Assembly: GCA_016190985.1 (NCBI GenBank)
Contig: JACPPI010000005.1
Coordinates: forward strand, 1-64,000
From: Opitutia bacterium
GTDB lineage: Bacteria > Verrucomicrobiota > Verrucomicrobiia > Opitutales > Opitutaceae
Length of the DNA: 64,000 bases
Direction of reading: 5' to 3'
Below the pieces are notes generated by a model. That model saw only the letters and a list, made by a program, of their open reading frames with translations, did no database searches and was not told where the DNA came from. The position numbers were made by a program, and so were the translations under genes. The first letter of the stretch is position 1, and each line of letters begins with the position of its first letter. Below are positions 53,017-61,328 of this stretch, piece by piece.

Positions 53017-53101
53017 GCCCGGGTGGTGGAATTGGTAGACACGCAGGTCTCAGAAGCCTGTGCCTAACAGCATGCGAGTTCGAGTCTCGCCTCGGGCACC
53101 A
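53017..53101 (+). tRNA. tRNA-Leu (anticodon CAG)
   Basis: An 85-base class II tRNA with a long variable arm. The acceptor stem is GCCCGGG with CTCGGGC, the D arm contains AATTGGTAGACACG, the anticodon loop is CTCAGAA in a CAGGT/GCCTG stem, the T loop is GTTCGAGTC and CCA is encoded. Confidence 0.95.
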
Positions 53102-53102
53102 C

Positions 53103-53172
53103 CCGCCTACGCTTTCGCCTCGCGAAAGCTACGGCGAGGTGTCTCGCTGTAGCTCGGAAGAGCATAGGCGGA
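53103..53172. repeat. REP-like palindromic element between tRNA-Leu and the GIY-YIG gene
   Basis: The element has outer inverted ends CCGCCTA and TAGGCGG and an inner palindrome GCTTTCGCCTCGCGAAAGC. It begins two bases after the tRNA 3' end and runs to just before the start of the GIY-YIG gene. Confidence 0.6.
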
Positions 53173-53178
53173 CTTCTT

Positions 53179-53418
53179 ATGTTTTATACCTACGTTCTCG
53201 AAACCATCGCTGAACCCAAGCACTACTATGTGGGTTCCACCGAGGAATTGGTTGTCCGGCTGGCGGATCATAATGCCGGAAGATCGCCGCACACATCCAA
53301 GCACAGGCCTTGGAAAGTGGTTTGGTATGCTGCCTTCAGCACTAGAGCCAAAGCAGAAATGTTCGAGCGATACCTAAAAACTGCTTCCGGGCGCGCATTT
53401 CAGAAGAAGCATCTGTAG
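53179..53418 (+). CDS. Small GIY-YIG nuclease-domain protein
   Basis: A 79-residue single-domain protein: YTYVLETIAE and HYYVGSTEELVVRLADHNAG give the GIY-YIG core with its tyrosines and arginine, and ERYLKTASGRAFQKKHL is the usual C-terminal helix of the UPF0213/YhbQ-like group. The size is normal for stand-alone GIY-YIG proteins, whose function is largely unknown; many are encoded near tRNA genes or in mobile regions. GC content is lower than in neighbouring genes. A REP-like element separates it from tRNA-Leu. Confidence 0.85.
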   Translation: MFYTYVLETIAEPKHYYVGSTEELVVRLADHNAGRSPHTSKHRPWKVVWYAAFSTRAKAEMFERYLKTASGRAFQKKHL

Positions 53419-53535
53419 GCGGAGGATTCCTTTCCCTTGTAACGGAGCCACTTTTTTTAAATTCGGCGACGGTCACGGGGTGCAGGCAAGAAAAGCGGGC
53501 AAATGCTACATTCGCATGTCCGGCTTCCCGGAATT

Positions 53536-54864
53536 TTACTGAATCAGATCCTGCACCAGCGGCTCCTGCTTAGGAGCCGCTGGCGTGAATTTGACGGCTT
53601 CGCGGATGAACGACTCGGCGCGGACACCCTTGCTGTCGTCATTGATGTGCAGCGTGCAGAGGCGCGTGCCGGCACTGACTTTTTCCCCGATCTTGATCAG
53701 ATCGGCGATGCCGACGGCGTGGTCGACCTTGTCGGTGACGGCGGCGCGACCGCCACCGAGCGCCATGATGGCGTGGCCGCATTTGAGCGCGTCGACTTCG
53801 CTGACGAAGCCCTGCGCGTCGGCCGGGGCCTTGACCTCCAGGAGTCTTTTCGCGGTCGGAAGAATCTTGTAGTCATCGACCACCTTCGGGTCGCCGCCCT
53901 GGGCGATGCACATCTCACGAAACACCTTGAGCGCGGCGCCCTTGGCGATGGCGGCCTCCATCTGCCGGCGCGCGTCGGCCTCGTCCTTCGCCTTGCCGCC
54001 GAGCAGGAGCATCTGGCCGGTGAGCGCGTAGGTGACCTCCATGAGATCGGCGGGGCCGCGGCCCTTCAGGCATTCGATGGACTCGATGACCTCGGTGGTG
54101 TGGCCGGCGGCGCGGCCGAGCGGCTGGTTCATGGCGGTGAGCAGGGCGCGCACGGGTTTGCCGCCGGCCTTGCCGACGGCGACCATGGCGCGGGCGAGCG
54201 TGAGCGCGTCCTCCTTTTTCTTCATGAAGGCGCCCCGGCCGAACTTCACGTCGAGCACGAGCGAGTCGATGCCCTCCGCGAGTTTCTTGCTCATGATGCT
54301 GGCGCAGATGAGCGGGATGCACTCGACGGTGCCGGTGACGTCGCGCAGCGAGTAGAGTTTCTTGTCGGCCGGCACGACCTGCGGGGTCTGGCCGATCATG
54401 GCGCAGCCGACTTTCTGGAGGATGGCGCGGAACTCGGGCACGCTGAGGTTGACCTTGAAGCCGGGGATGGCCTCGAGCTTGTCGAGCGTGCCGCCGGTGT
54501 GGCCGAGGCCGCGGCCGCTCATCATCGGGACCTTGAGGCCGCAGGCGACGGCGAGCGGGGCGAGGATGAGCGAGACCTTGTCGCCCACGCCGCCGGTGGA
54601 GTGCTTGTCGACCTTGGCGCCGGGCAGATCGCTCAGGTCGATGACGTCGCCCGAGCGCATCATCGCGTCGGTCAGCCAGGCGGTTTCCTGCGGTGTCATG
54701 CCGCGCCAGAAGATGGCCATGAGCAGCGCGGTGGCCTGGTAGTCGGCGAACGACTTTCCGTCGCTCACGCCGCGGGCGAAGAACTCGATCTCGTCCTTCG
54801 TGAGCGCGCCGCCGTCGCGTTTCTTGATGATGATGTCCTGGGGGAAAAACGTGGGGGTGCTCAT
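53536..54864 (-). CDS. deoA: Thymidine/pyrimidine-nucleoside phosphorylase
   Basis: A 442-residue enzyme of the family II nucleoside phosphorylases. DIIIKKRDGGALTKDEIEFF opens the alpha domain; KHSTGGVGDKVSLILAPL is the phosphate-binding loop and MSGRGLGHTGGTLDKLEAIP the family signature, with a C-terminal PYNP domain. It cleaves thymidine or uridine with phosphate to base and (deoxy)ribose-1-phosphate. Thymidine specificity (deoA) against uridine/thymidine (pdp) cannot be separated by eye. The start at 54864 is preferred over 17 extra codons upstream. Confidence 0.92.
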   Translation of the reverse strand: MSTPTFFPQDIIIKKRDGGALTKDEIEFFARGVSDGKSFADYQATALLMAIFWRGMTPQETAWLTDAMMRSGDVIDLSDLPGAKVDKHSTGGVGDKVSLILAPLAVACGLKVPMMSGRGLGHTGGTLDKLEAIPGFKVNLSVPEFRAILQKVGCAMIGQTPQVVPADKKLYSLRDVTGTVECIPLICASIMSKKLAEGIDSLVLDVKFGRGAFMKKKEDALTLARAMVAVGKAGGKPVRALLTAMNQPLGRAAGHTTEVIESIECLKGRGPADLMEVTYALTGQMLLLGGKAKDEADARRQMEAAIAKGAALKVFREMCIAQGGDPKVVDDYKILPTAKRLLEVKAPADAQGFVSEVDALKCGHAIMALGGGRAAVTDKVDHAVGIADLIKIGEKVSAGTRLCTLHINDDSKGVRAESFIREAVKFTPAAPKQEPLVQDLIQ

Positions 54865-54966
54865 GGGGTGGGCCGAAACCGGGTCATTGAACCACGAATA
54901 AACACGAAGAGACACGAATAAAATTCCTTGGCGGGGCCGCCGGCGTCAGCGCGGCCTGTTTGTCGG

Positions 54967-55497
54967 TCAGGGCGACGCAAGCAACGCCTGCCGAATGCGC
55001 GCGCGTTGCCGGCCATACCAGAAGGCCAGCCCGCCCTGGTAGGCCAGGCTGACGAGCGCGAGCACGGCGCACGTCAGCTGGTTGGCCAGCTTCAGCAGGA
55101 TCTGGCGGTGAAACTCGGGATCGAGCCCGGCGGCCAGCAGCGAATTGGTCACATGGGCTTGCAGGAAGCCGGGCAGTTCCGCCCACAGCGCGTCCGTATC
55201 GAAGTGTTGCCAGCGATGCCACGCGTAGAGCCAGATGATAATAAGTAAAAAAACCTGCGCACCGATCAGCCGGCCGAGGCCTTGAGGCTGGCGCTGGAGC
55301 AAAAGACGGCGGCCGTGCAATTCGATCGCCGCCGCCAGCGCGACCAGCAGGGCCGCCGCCGCCAGGGTGTGGCTGCCCTGCCAAAGGGAAAAGAGCGCGC
55401 TCAGGCCCGCCACGCCGACGACACTCCAGCCGTCCACCCGGGATATGGCCAGAACCCGCCGGAGACTGTGGGCAGGAAGAAGGGGAGGGGGTTGCAT
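54967..55497 (-). CDS. Hypothetical four-helix membrane protein
   Basis: The 176-residue product has four hydrophobic stretches (WSVVGVAGLSALFSLW, LAAAALLVALAAAIEL, LIGAQVFLLIIIWLYAW, LTCAVLALVSLAYQGGLAFW) and a basic C-terminus. I do not recognise a family. It lies 102 bases upstream of deoA on the same strand and is divergent from hrpA, with only 31 bases between the two starts. Confidence 0.6.
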   Translation of the reverse strand: MQPPPLLPAHSLRRVLAISRVDGWSVVGVAGLSALFSLWQGSHTLAAAALLVALAAAIELHGRRLLLQRQPQGLGRLIGAQVFLLIIIWLYAWHRWQHFDTDALWAELPGFLQAHVTNSLLAAGLDPEFHRQILLKLANQLTCAVLALVSLAYQGGLAFWYGRQRARIRQALLASP

Positions 55498-55528
55498 TTC
55501 AGGTTGTGGATTCCTGTTTTAGCCCAGA

Positions 55529-58500
55529 ATGGCGGGCACCAACATGTCGTCGCGACATAAAAATCCCCGGCCTTTCCGGATCGAGTATCCGCCCGAGCTG
55601 CCCATCAGCGCCCGGGCGGACGAGATCATCGCGGCCATCCGCGACCACCAGGTGCTGGTGCTCGCGGGCGAGACGGGCTCGGGCAAGACCACGCAGATCC
55701 CGAAGATGTGCCTCGTGGCCGGCCGCGGCGAAGCCGGCCGCATCGCCTGCACCCAGCCGCGGCGCGTGGCGGCCACCTCGGTGGCGCGCCGCGTGGCCGA
55801 GGAGCTGAACGTCAATTTCGGCCGCGAGGTCGGCTGCAAGATCCGCTTCGCCGACCAGACCTCCGACGACACCGTCATCAAGTTCCTGACCGACGGCATG
55901 CTGCTCGCCGAGCTGCAGGCCGACCCGGAGCTGCGCGCCTACGACACGATCATCGTCGACGAGGCGCACGAGCGCTCGCTCAACATCGACTTCATCCTCG
56001 GCCACCTCCGCCGCCTGCGGCTGCGCCGGCCGGGCCTGAAGATTGTCATCACCTCGGCGACGATCGACACCGAGGCGTTCTCCAAGGCGTTCGACGGCGC
56101 GCCGATCATCGAGGTCTCGGGCCGCGTCTATCCGGTCGAGGTCATTTATTCGCCGCTGGACGAGATGAGGGAGGAGAAGGCCGGGCTGACCTACATCGAC
56201 GCGGCGGTCGAGGCCGTCGAGCGCGTGCTACAAGAGAGTGCTCAAGGAGATATCCTGGTCTTCATGCCCACAGAAAGGGACATCCGTGAAACGCGGGACA
56301 TTTTGGAAGGCGGCCAATCGAAAATCAGAAATCCAAAATCCAAAATCGAAGTGGTGCCGCTCTTCGGCCGGCTCACCAACACCGAGCAGCAGCGGGTCTT
56401 CGCGCCCAGCCAGGGCCGGAAGATCATCGTCGCGACCAACATCGCCGAGACCTCGCTGACGATCCCCGGCATCCGTTTCGTCATCGACACCGGTTTGGCG
56501 CGTTTCAGCCGCTACGTGCCGCAGAGCCGCACCCGCCGGCTGCCGGTCGAGCCGGTGGCGCAGAGCAGCGCCGACCAACGCAAGGGCCGGTGCGGCCGCG
56601 TGAGCGACGGAGTGTGCATCCGGCTCTATTCGGAGCAGGATTTCAACGACCGGCCGCGCTTCACCCAGCCGGAGATCCAGCGCAGCAACCTGGCCGACGT
56701 CATCCTGCGCATGAAGGCCTTTGGGCTCGGCGGCATCGAGGAGTTCCCCTTCCTGAACGCGCCGCCGGCCAAGGGCATCCGCGCCGGCTACGCGCTGTTG
56801 CACGAACTCGGGGCCATCGACGAGGCCGGCGTGCTGACCGATCTCGGCCGCGAGCTGGCGCGCCTGCCGGTGGATCCGACGGTCGGCCGCATGATCCTGC
56901 AGGCCCGCACCGAGAAGGCCCTGCGGGAGGTGCTCATCATCGCGGCGGCCCTGAGCATCCAGGATCCCCGCGAGCGCCCGCTCGACCAGCAGCAGAAGGC
57001 CGACACGGCGCACAAGCGCTTCACGCATCCCGATTCCGACTTTCTCACCCTGCTGGCCATCTGGGAGGACTACCACGACGAGTTCGAGGCGATGACGCTC
57101 GGCAAGCTGCGGAAGTTCTGCACGGCGCACTTCCTCTCGTTCCTGCGCATGCGCGAATGGCGCGACGTGCATGCCCAGCTCGAGGACACGCTGCGCGAGC
57201 GCGACGGTTTCACGCGGACCTCGATCTATGACGGGGTGAAGAAAGGACAGGAGGTAAAGGTTGCGCTCGGCACGCCCGCCTACGCGGCGATCCACCGCTC
57301 CATCCTGTCCGGTCTGCTCGGCAACGTCGCCACGCGGACCGACGAGGGGGATTACCATGCGGCGCACGACCGGCGGGTGAACGTCTTCCCCGGCTCGGCG
57401 TTGTTCGGGAAAACGGAGCGGCGCACGATGGCGCCGCGCAAGGAGCCCGCACCGAAGGCCAAGGTAGCGAAATGGTTGATGGCCGCCGAAATCATGGAGA
57501 CCGCCCGGATCTACGCCCGCACCTGCGCCCGGATCGACCCGTCGTGGGTGCTCGATCTCGGCGCACACCTGTTGCGCATCGCGCACAGCGAGCCGTTTTG
57601 GAGCGTCGAGGCCGGCCGCGTGCTCGTGAAGGAGCGTCGCCGGCTCTACAATCTTGAGCTGGAGACGCGCTCGGCCAGCTACGGCAAGATCAACCCGGTC
57701 CACGCGACGGAGATCTTCATCCGCGAGGGGCTCGTCGGCGACACGATCACGTGGCCGTTTGACTTTCTCGCGCACAACCGGCGCATCCGCGCCGAGGCCG
57801 AGACCCGGCTGACCCGCACGCGCAGCTCCGGCTACATGAACCTCGACGAGGCGGTCTATCGCTTCTACGCCGCGCAGATGATGCCCGCGGGCAGGGCGAA
57901 TCCTCCGGATGAGCCGAAAGACGCGGCTCGTCGAGACGACTCGCCCTACCAAGGCATCAGCAGTGTCGGCGAGCTGGTGGACTTCGTGCGCCACCAGCAG
58001 GCGACCAGGCCAAAATTCCTTTTTCTGGCGGAAGACAGCCTCCGGCCCGACGAAGACGCGGCGCAGGACGCCGCAGCCTTCCCCGAGGCGATGCCGGTGG
58101 ACAACCGCGTGCTGCCGCTGGCCTACGCCTACCAGCCGGGCCAGGAGGCCGACGGCGTCACTGTGCGCGTGTCCGTGGCCGAGGCGGAGGCGCTGACGCC
58201 TGCCGCGCTCGACTGGGCCGTGCCGGGCCATCTGCCGGCGAAGATGGAACTGATGCTCAAGGCCCTGCCGAAGGAGCAGCGGCGCAGCCTGATTCCGCTC
58301 ACGGAGACGGCGCAGAAACTGGTGCGCGACCTCGCCCTGATCGGTGCCCGGGCCACGCCGCCGACCCTGGCCGGGGCCCTTGCCGAACTCCTGTCGCCCC
58401 GGCTGGGCGTGCGCATCGATCCGGCGCTGTGGGACGCCAGGATTTTCCCCGATCACCTGCGGGTGCGCGTCGAGGTCGTGGACAACCGCGACCAGGTGCT

Positions 58501-59554
58501 GGGGGCCAGCCGCGACCTCGCGGAGATCCAGGCGCAGCTGCACAGCCGCGCGCGCGACGTGAGCAAGCAGGCGGCGACGGTGGACAACAGCGCGTGGCGG
58601 GCCGCCCGCGCCCAATGGGAGGGCGAGCCGGCGGCGGAATGGAAGTTCGGCGACCTGCCGGAGAAAATTCTTGTGAGCGAACACCACGGCGTGCCGGTGC
58701 ACGCCTGTCCCGGGCTCAAGGCCTTGGCGGCCGGTGTCGCCGTGCGACTGTTTGCGACGCCCGAGGAGGCCGCAGCGGCGACCCGCGTCGGATTGGTGAA
58801 ACTGTCCGAGACGCAGCTGCGCCACGATCTCGGGTGGCTGGAGAAAGACCTGAAGACGCTGCGCACCCTGGGCCCGCTGGCGGTGACGCTCACCACGCCG
58901 GACGCGCTCCAGGCGGACGCCTTGGAGTCGATCCGCCTCTGGGTGTGCGGGCGACCGGTGGCGCCGCTGCGCGCGGCGGTGTTCGCCAGGCAGCTCGCCG
59001 CGGCGAAACAGGACTTGCGCGGGCTGGTGCCGAAACTGGGCGACTGGCTGAGGGAAATCTTCACGCTCCGACTGGCGCTACAGGCGGCGAAGCAGTCCTA
59101 CCCCGGCCTGGCGGAGGACCTGGCCGTGTTGCTGCCGCCGGATTTCCTGCGGCGCATGCCCTTTGGCCGTGTGCAGCACCTGCCGCGCTACCTGCGCGGG
59201 ATGCAACTGCGCGCCGGGCGTTGGAAACGCGACGCGGCCAAGGATGCCGCGCGCGCGGCGGAACTGGCGCCCTTTGTCGCCGCGACGAGGGAATTGGGCC
59301 CCAAGGCCGGCGACTTCCGCTGGCTGGTGGAGGAGTTCCGGGTGAGCCTGTTTGCCCAGGAGCTGGGCACGGCGGAGCCGGTGTCGGCGGTGCGGCTGGA
59401 GCGGCGGCTGCCGGAACCGGGCAGGGCGAATCCTCCGGATGAGCCAAAAGACGCGGCTCGGCGGGACGACTCGCCCTACCTCAAGCCGGCCACGGCCCGG
59501 AAGGGGGCGCCGCTGAAGAGCCTGGGCGTCTTGGACCAACTTTTCCGGAAATAG
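55529..59554 (+). CDS. hrpA: ATP-dependent RNA helicase HrpA with three repeat insertions
   Basis: A 1341-residue DEAH-box helicase. Motifs: LAGETGSGKTTQIPKMCL (I), VDEAHERSLN (II), SATIDTEAF (III), ATNIAETSLTIPGI (V), QRKGRCGRVSDGVCIRLYSE (VI), then the helicase-associated and OB regions and the long C-terminal DUF3418 region that separates HrpA from HrpB. It unwinds or remodels RNA; in E. coli it processes mRNA and rescues stalled ribosomes. Three short stretches look inserted in frame: residues about 262-273 (AT-rich repeat) and two near-identical 20-residue units at 788-807 and 1298-1317. A second ATG at 55544 could be the true start. Confidence 0.94.
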   Translation: MAGTNMSSRHKNPRPFRIEYPPELPISARADEIIAAIRDHQVLVLAGETGSGKTTQIPKMCLVAGRGEAGRIACTQPRRVAATSVARRVAEELNVNFGREVGCKIRFADQTSDDTVIKFLTDGMLLAELQADPELRAYDTIIVDEAHERSLNIDFILGHLRRLRLRRPGLKIVITSATIDTEAFSKAFDGAPIIEVSGRVYPVEVIYSPLDEMREEKAGLTYIDAAVEAVERVLQESAQGDILVFMPTERDIRETRDILEGGQSKIRNPKSKIEVVPLFGRLTNTEQQRVFAPSQGRKIIVATNIAETSLTIPGIRFVIDTGLARFSRYVPQSRTRRLPVEPVAQSSADQRKGRCGRVSDGVCIRLYSEQDFNDRPRFTQPEIQRSNLADVILRMKAFGLGGIEEFPFLNAPPAKGIRAGYALLHELGAIDEAGVLTDLGRELARLPVDPTVGRMILQARTEKALREVLIIAAALSIQDPRERPLDQQQKADTAHKRFTHPDSDFLTLLAIWEDYHDEFEAMTLGKLRKFCTAHFLSFLRMREWRDVHAQLEDTLRERDGFTRTSIYDGVKKGQEVKVALGTPAYAAIHRSILSGLLGNVATRTDEGDYHAAHDRRVNVFPGSALFGKTERRTMAPRKEPAPKAKVAKWLMAAEIMETARIYARTCARIDPSWVLDLGAHLLRIAHSEPFWSVEAGRVLVKERRRLYNLELETRSASYGKINPVHATEIFIREGLVGDTITWPFDFLAHNRRIRAEAETRLTRTRSSGYMNLDEAVYRFYAAQMMPAGRANPPDEPKDAARRDDSPYQGISSVGELVDFVRHQQATRPKFLFLAEDSLRPDEDAAQDAAAFPEAMPVDNRVLPLAYAYQPGQEADGVTVRVSVAEAEALTPAALDWAVPGHLPAKMELMLKALPKEQRRSLIPLTETAQKLVRDLALIGARATPPTLAGALAELLSPRLGVRIDPALWDARIFPDHLRVRVEVVDNRDQVLGASRDLAEIQAQLHSRARDVSKQAATVDNSAWRAARAQWEGEPAAEWKFGDLPEKILVSEHHGVPVHACPGLKALAAGVAVRLFATPEEAAAATRVGLVKLSETQLRHDLGWLEKDLKTLRTLGPLAVTLTTPDALQADALESIRLWVCGRPVAPLRAAVFARQLAAAKQDLRGLVPKLGDWLREIFTLRLALQAAKQSYPGLAEDLAVLLPPDFLRRMPFGRVQHLPRYLRGMQLRAGRWKRDAAKDAARAAELAPFVAATRELGPKAGDFRWLVEEFRVSLFAQELGTAEPVSAVRLERRLPEPGRANPPDEPKDAARRDDSPYLKPATARKGAPLKSLGVLDQLFRK
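56314..56348 (+). repeat. AT-rich in-frame repeat in hrpA
   Basis: The stretch contains the tandem units AATCAG, AATCCAA and AATCCAA and is translated as QSKIRNPKSKIE. It is strongly A-rich inside a GC-rich gene and lies between motif III and motif V, where helicases of this family have a loop. Confidence 0.65.
57890..57950 (+). repeat. First in-frame palindromic element in hrpA
   Basis: A 61-base element with inverted 26-base arms (20 of 26 positions match) around a nine-base centre, read in frame as GRANPPDEPKDAARRDDSPY. It differs from the second copy, 1530 bases downstream, at three positions. Confidence 0.85.
59420..59480 (+). repeat. Second in-frame palindromic element in hrpA
   Basis: Same element, same orientation and same reading frame as the copy at 57890-57950, coding the identical 20-residue peptide. 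It lies close to the C-terminus of HrpA. Confidence 0.85.
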
Positions 59555-59617
59555 GCGGAGGTTTGGCGTTGTAGCGGCGGGGCGAAACGGGCTAGGCTCC
59601 GCGCATCAGATCACCCC

Positions 59618-60061
59618 ATGAACACTTCGATAGCCACATTGTTGGACGGGAAGGGAAGGGCGTTGCACGCGGTGCCGGTGACCGTGACGGTCTTTGAGGC
59701 CGTCGAGGCCATGAACCGGCACCGGATCGGCGCCATGCTCGTGATGGACGGGGCCAGGCTCGCCGGCATCTTCACCGAGCGCGATGTGCTGACCCGGGTC
59801 ATCGCCGCCAGCCTCGATCCCAAGACGACGCCGGTCAGCAAGGTGATGTCGGCCGACGTGATCACGATCGCGCCCGAAGCCACCGTGCAGCAGGTGATGG
59901 ACATCTTCGCGGAGAAGCGCTGCCGCCACCTGCCGGTGATCCAAAACGACAAGCTGGTCGGCCTGATCTCCATCGGCGACGTGTCGCGCTGGGTGGCGAA
60001 CGCGCATCGCGCCGAGGCGGAGTCGCTGCGGCAATACATCGCCGGCGGTCTCTCGACGTAG
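59618..60061 (+). CDS. CBS-domain pair protein
   Basis: The 147-residue product consists of two CBS domains: TVTVFEAVEAMNRHRIGAML with ARLAGIFTERDVLTRVI, and ITIAPEATVQQVMDIFAEKR with KLVGLISIGDVSRWV. Such pairs bind adenosine nucleotides (AMP, ATP or SAM) and regulate partner enzymes. No fused effector domain and no obvious partner are present. The start at 59618 is the first in-frame ATG and fits the family length. Confidence 0.9.
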   Translation: MNTSIATLLDGKGRALHAVPVTVTVFEAVEAMNRHRIGAMLVMDGARLAGIFTERDVLTRVIAASLDPKTTPVSKVMSADVITIAPEATVQQVMDIFAEKRCRHLPVIQNDKLVGLISIGDVSRWVANAHRAEAESLRQYIAGGLST

Positions 60062-60106
60062 CCAGAGCGGGATTGTTTTTCGCCCGGCAGCGCGTAAGGT
60101 GCGGGC

Positions 60107-60913
60107 ATGAACCTGCTCCGCCTTTCCCTCGCCGGCCTCGCCTTGGGCGCGGCCATGACCGTGAACGCCAAGATCATCACCAAGCCCGTCGCCTATGAGC
60201 ACGCCGGCGTGAAGCTGGAGGGCTGGCTCGCCTACGATGCCGCCAAGGTGTCCGCCGCCAAGAAGGCGCCCGGTGTGCTGGTGCTGCCGGAATGGTGGGG
60301 CCTGACCGACTACCCCAAGGGCCGGGCCGAGCAGCTCGCCAAGCTCGGCTATGTGGCCTTCGCGGCCGACATGTATGGCGCGGGGGTGACGACCGCCGAT
60401 CCGAAGAAGGCGGGCGAGCTGGCCGGCCAGTTTTATGGCAAGCCGCTGATGGCCGCCCGGGCGCAGGCGGGCCTCGACCAGTTGCTGGCCACGGGGCTGG
60501 TGGAGGCGGATCATCTGGCGGCGATCGGCTACTGTTTCGGCGGAGCCACGGCCCAGGCGCTGGCCTACAGCGGCGCGCCGCTCGCCGGCATCGTGAGTTT
60601 CCACGGCAGCCTGATCCCGGCCTCGGCCGAGGCCGCGGCGAAGAACCGCGCCAGAATCCTGATCTGCCATGGCGCAGTGGACCCGTTCATCAGCGCGGAG
60701 GAGATCGCGGCCTTCATGAAGGCGATGAACGACGGCAAATTTGACTACCAGTTCGTCAGCTATGCCGGCGCCGTGCACGCCTTCAGCAACCCCGGCGCCG
60801 ACCAGATCGCCAAGGCCACCGGCCTGCCCATCGCCTACCACGAGGCCGCCGACAGGCGCTCGTGGGGGCACATGAAGGGGTTTTTCCAGGAAATTTTCCG
60901 GGCGAAGAAGTGA
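60107..60913 (+). CDS. Dienelactone-hydrolase-family protein, probably exported
   Basis: The 268-residue product has a signal-like N-terminus (LLRLSLAGLALGAAMTVNA). The hydrolase core has LPEWWGLTDYPKGRAEQLAK, the nucleophile cysteine in AAIGYCFGGATAQALAYS, the aspartate in ICHGAVDPFISAEE and the histidine in AGAVHAFSNPGAD, the Cys-Asp-His triad of dienelactone hydrolase. The substrate is unknown; most family members are general esterases. Its last four bases overlap the GTG of the Spx-like gene, so the two are translationally coupled. Confidence 0.88.
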   Translation: MNLLRLSLAGLALGAAMTVNAKIITKPVAYEHAGVKLEGWLAYDAAKVSAAKKAPGVLVLPEWWGLTDYPKGRAEQLAKLGYVAFAADMYGAGVTTADPKKAGELAGQFYGKPLMAARAQAGLDQLLATGLVEADHLAAIGYCFGGATAQALAYSGAPLAGIVSFHGSLIPASAEAAAKNRARILICHGAVDPFISAEEIAAFMKAMNDGKFDYQFVSYAGAVHAFSNPGADQIAKATGLPIAYHEAADRRSWGHMKGFFQEIFRAKK

Positions 60914-61278
60914 GCCGGCTCACCGCCTACCTCCACCCGACGTGCGGCACCTGCGAGCTGGCGCGGCAGTGGCTGCACCGGCACAAGGTGGCCTTTGTGG
61001 AAAAGGACATCCGGGGCACCCCGCCGACCGTGGCGGAACTGCGGACCATGATCGCGGCCTTGGGCGGCGAACGGAAGAAACTGCTCAACACCTCGGGCAT
61101 CGAATACCGCAAGCAGGGCCTCGCCGCCAAGCTGCCCGGCCTGGGCGACGCCGAGGCCCTGGCTTTGCTGGCCGGCAACGGCATGCTCATCAAGCGGCCT
61201 TTCGTGCTCGGGCCCGGCGGCGTGGGCCTGGTGGGCTTCGACGAGGAGAAATGGGCGGCGGTTTTGGCCAAGGATTGA
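60910..61278 (+). CDS. ArsC/Spx-family thioredoxin-fold protein
   Basis: A 122-residue protein starting at a GTG that overlaps the preceding stop. HPTCGTCELARQWLHRHKVA holds a CXXC motif near residue 10, KKLLNTSGIEYRKQGLAAKL and LIKRPFVLGPGGVGLVGFDE are the conserved blocks of the ArsC/Spx/YffB family. The family includes arsenate reductases and RNA-polymerase-binding Spx regulators; this one is closest in layout to the uncharacterised MgsR/YffB-type proteins. It is unrelated in fold to the arsenate reductase at 37.7 kb. Confidence 0.85.
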   Translation: MSRLTAYLHPTCGTCELARQWLHRHKVAFVEKDIRGTPPTVAELRTMIAALGGERKKLLNTSGIEYRKQGLAAKLPGLGDAEALALLAGNGMLIKRPFVLGPGGVGLVGFDEEKWAAVLAKD

Positions 61279-61328
61279 AGAAAACGGTAACCTTTTCCCC
61301 GCCGACGGTGTTATCAGGGCACATCCCC

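Noticed and set aside
56228-58825. An 865-codon minus-strand open frame opposite hrpA
   Set aside because: It is the antisense shadow of a gene with all helicase motifs in order; the composition is low-complexity.
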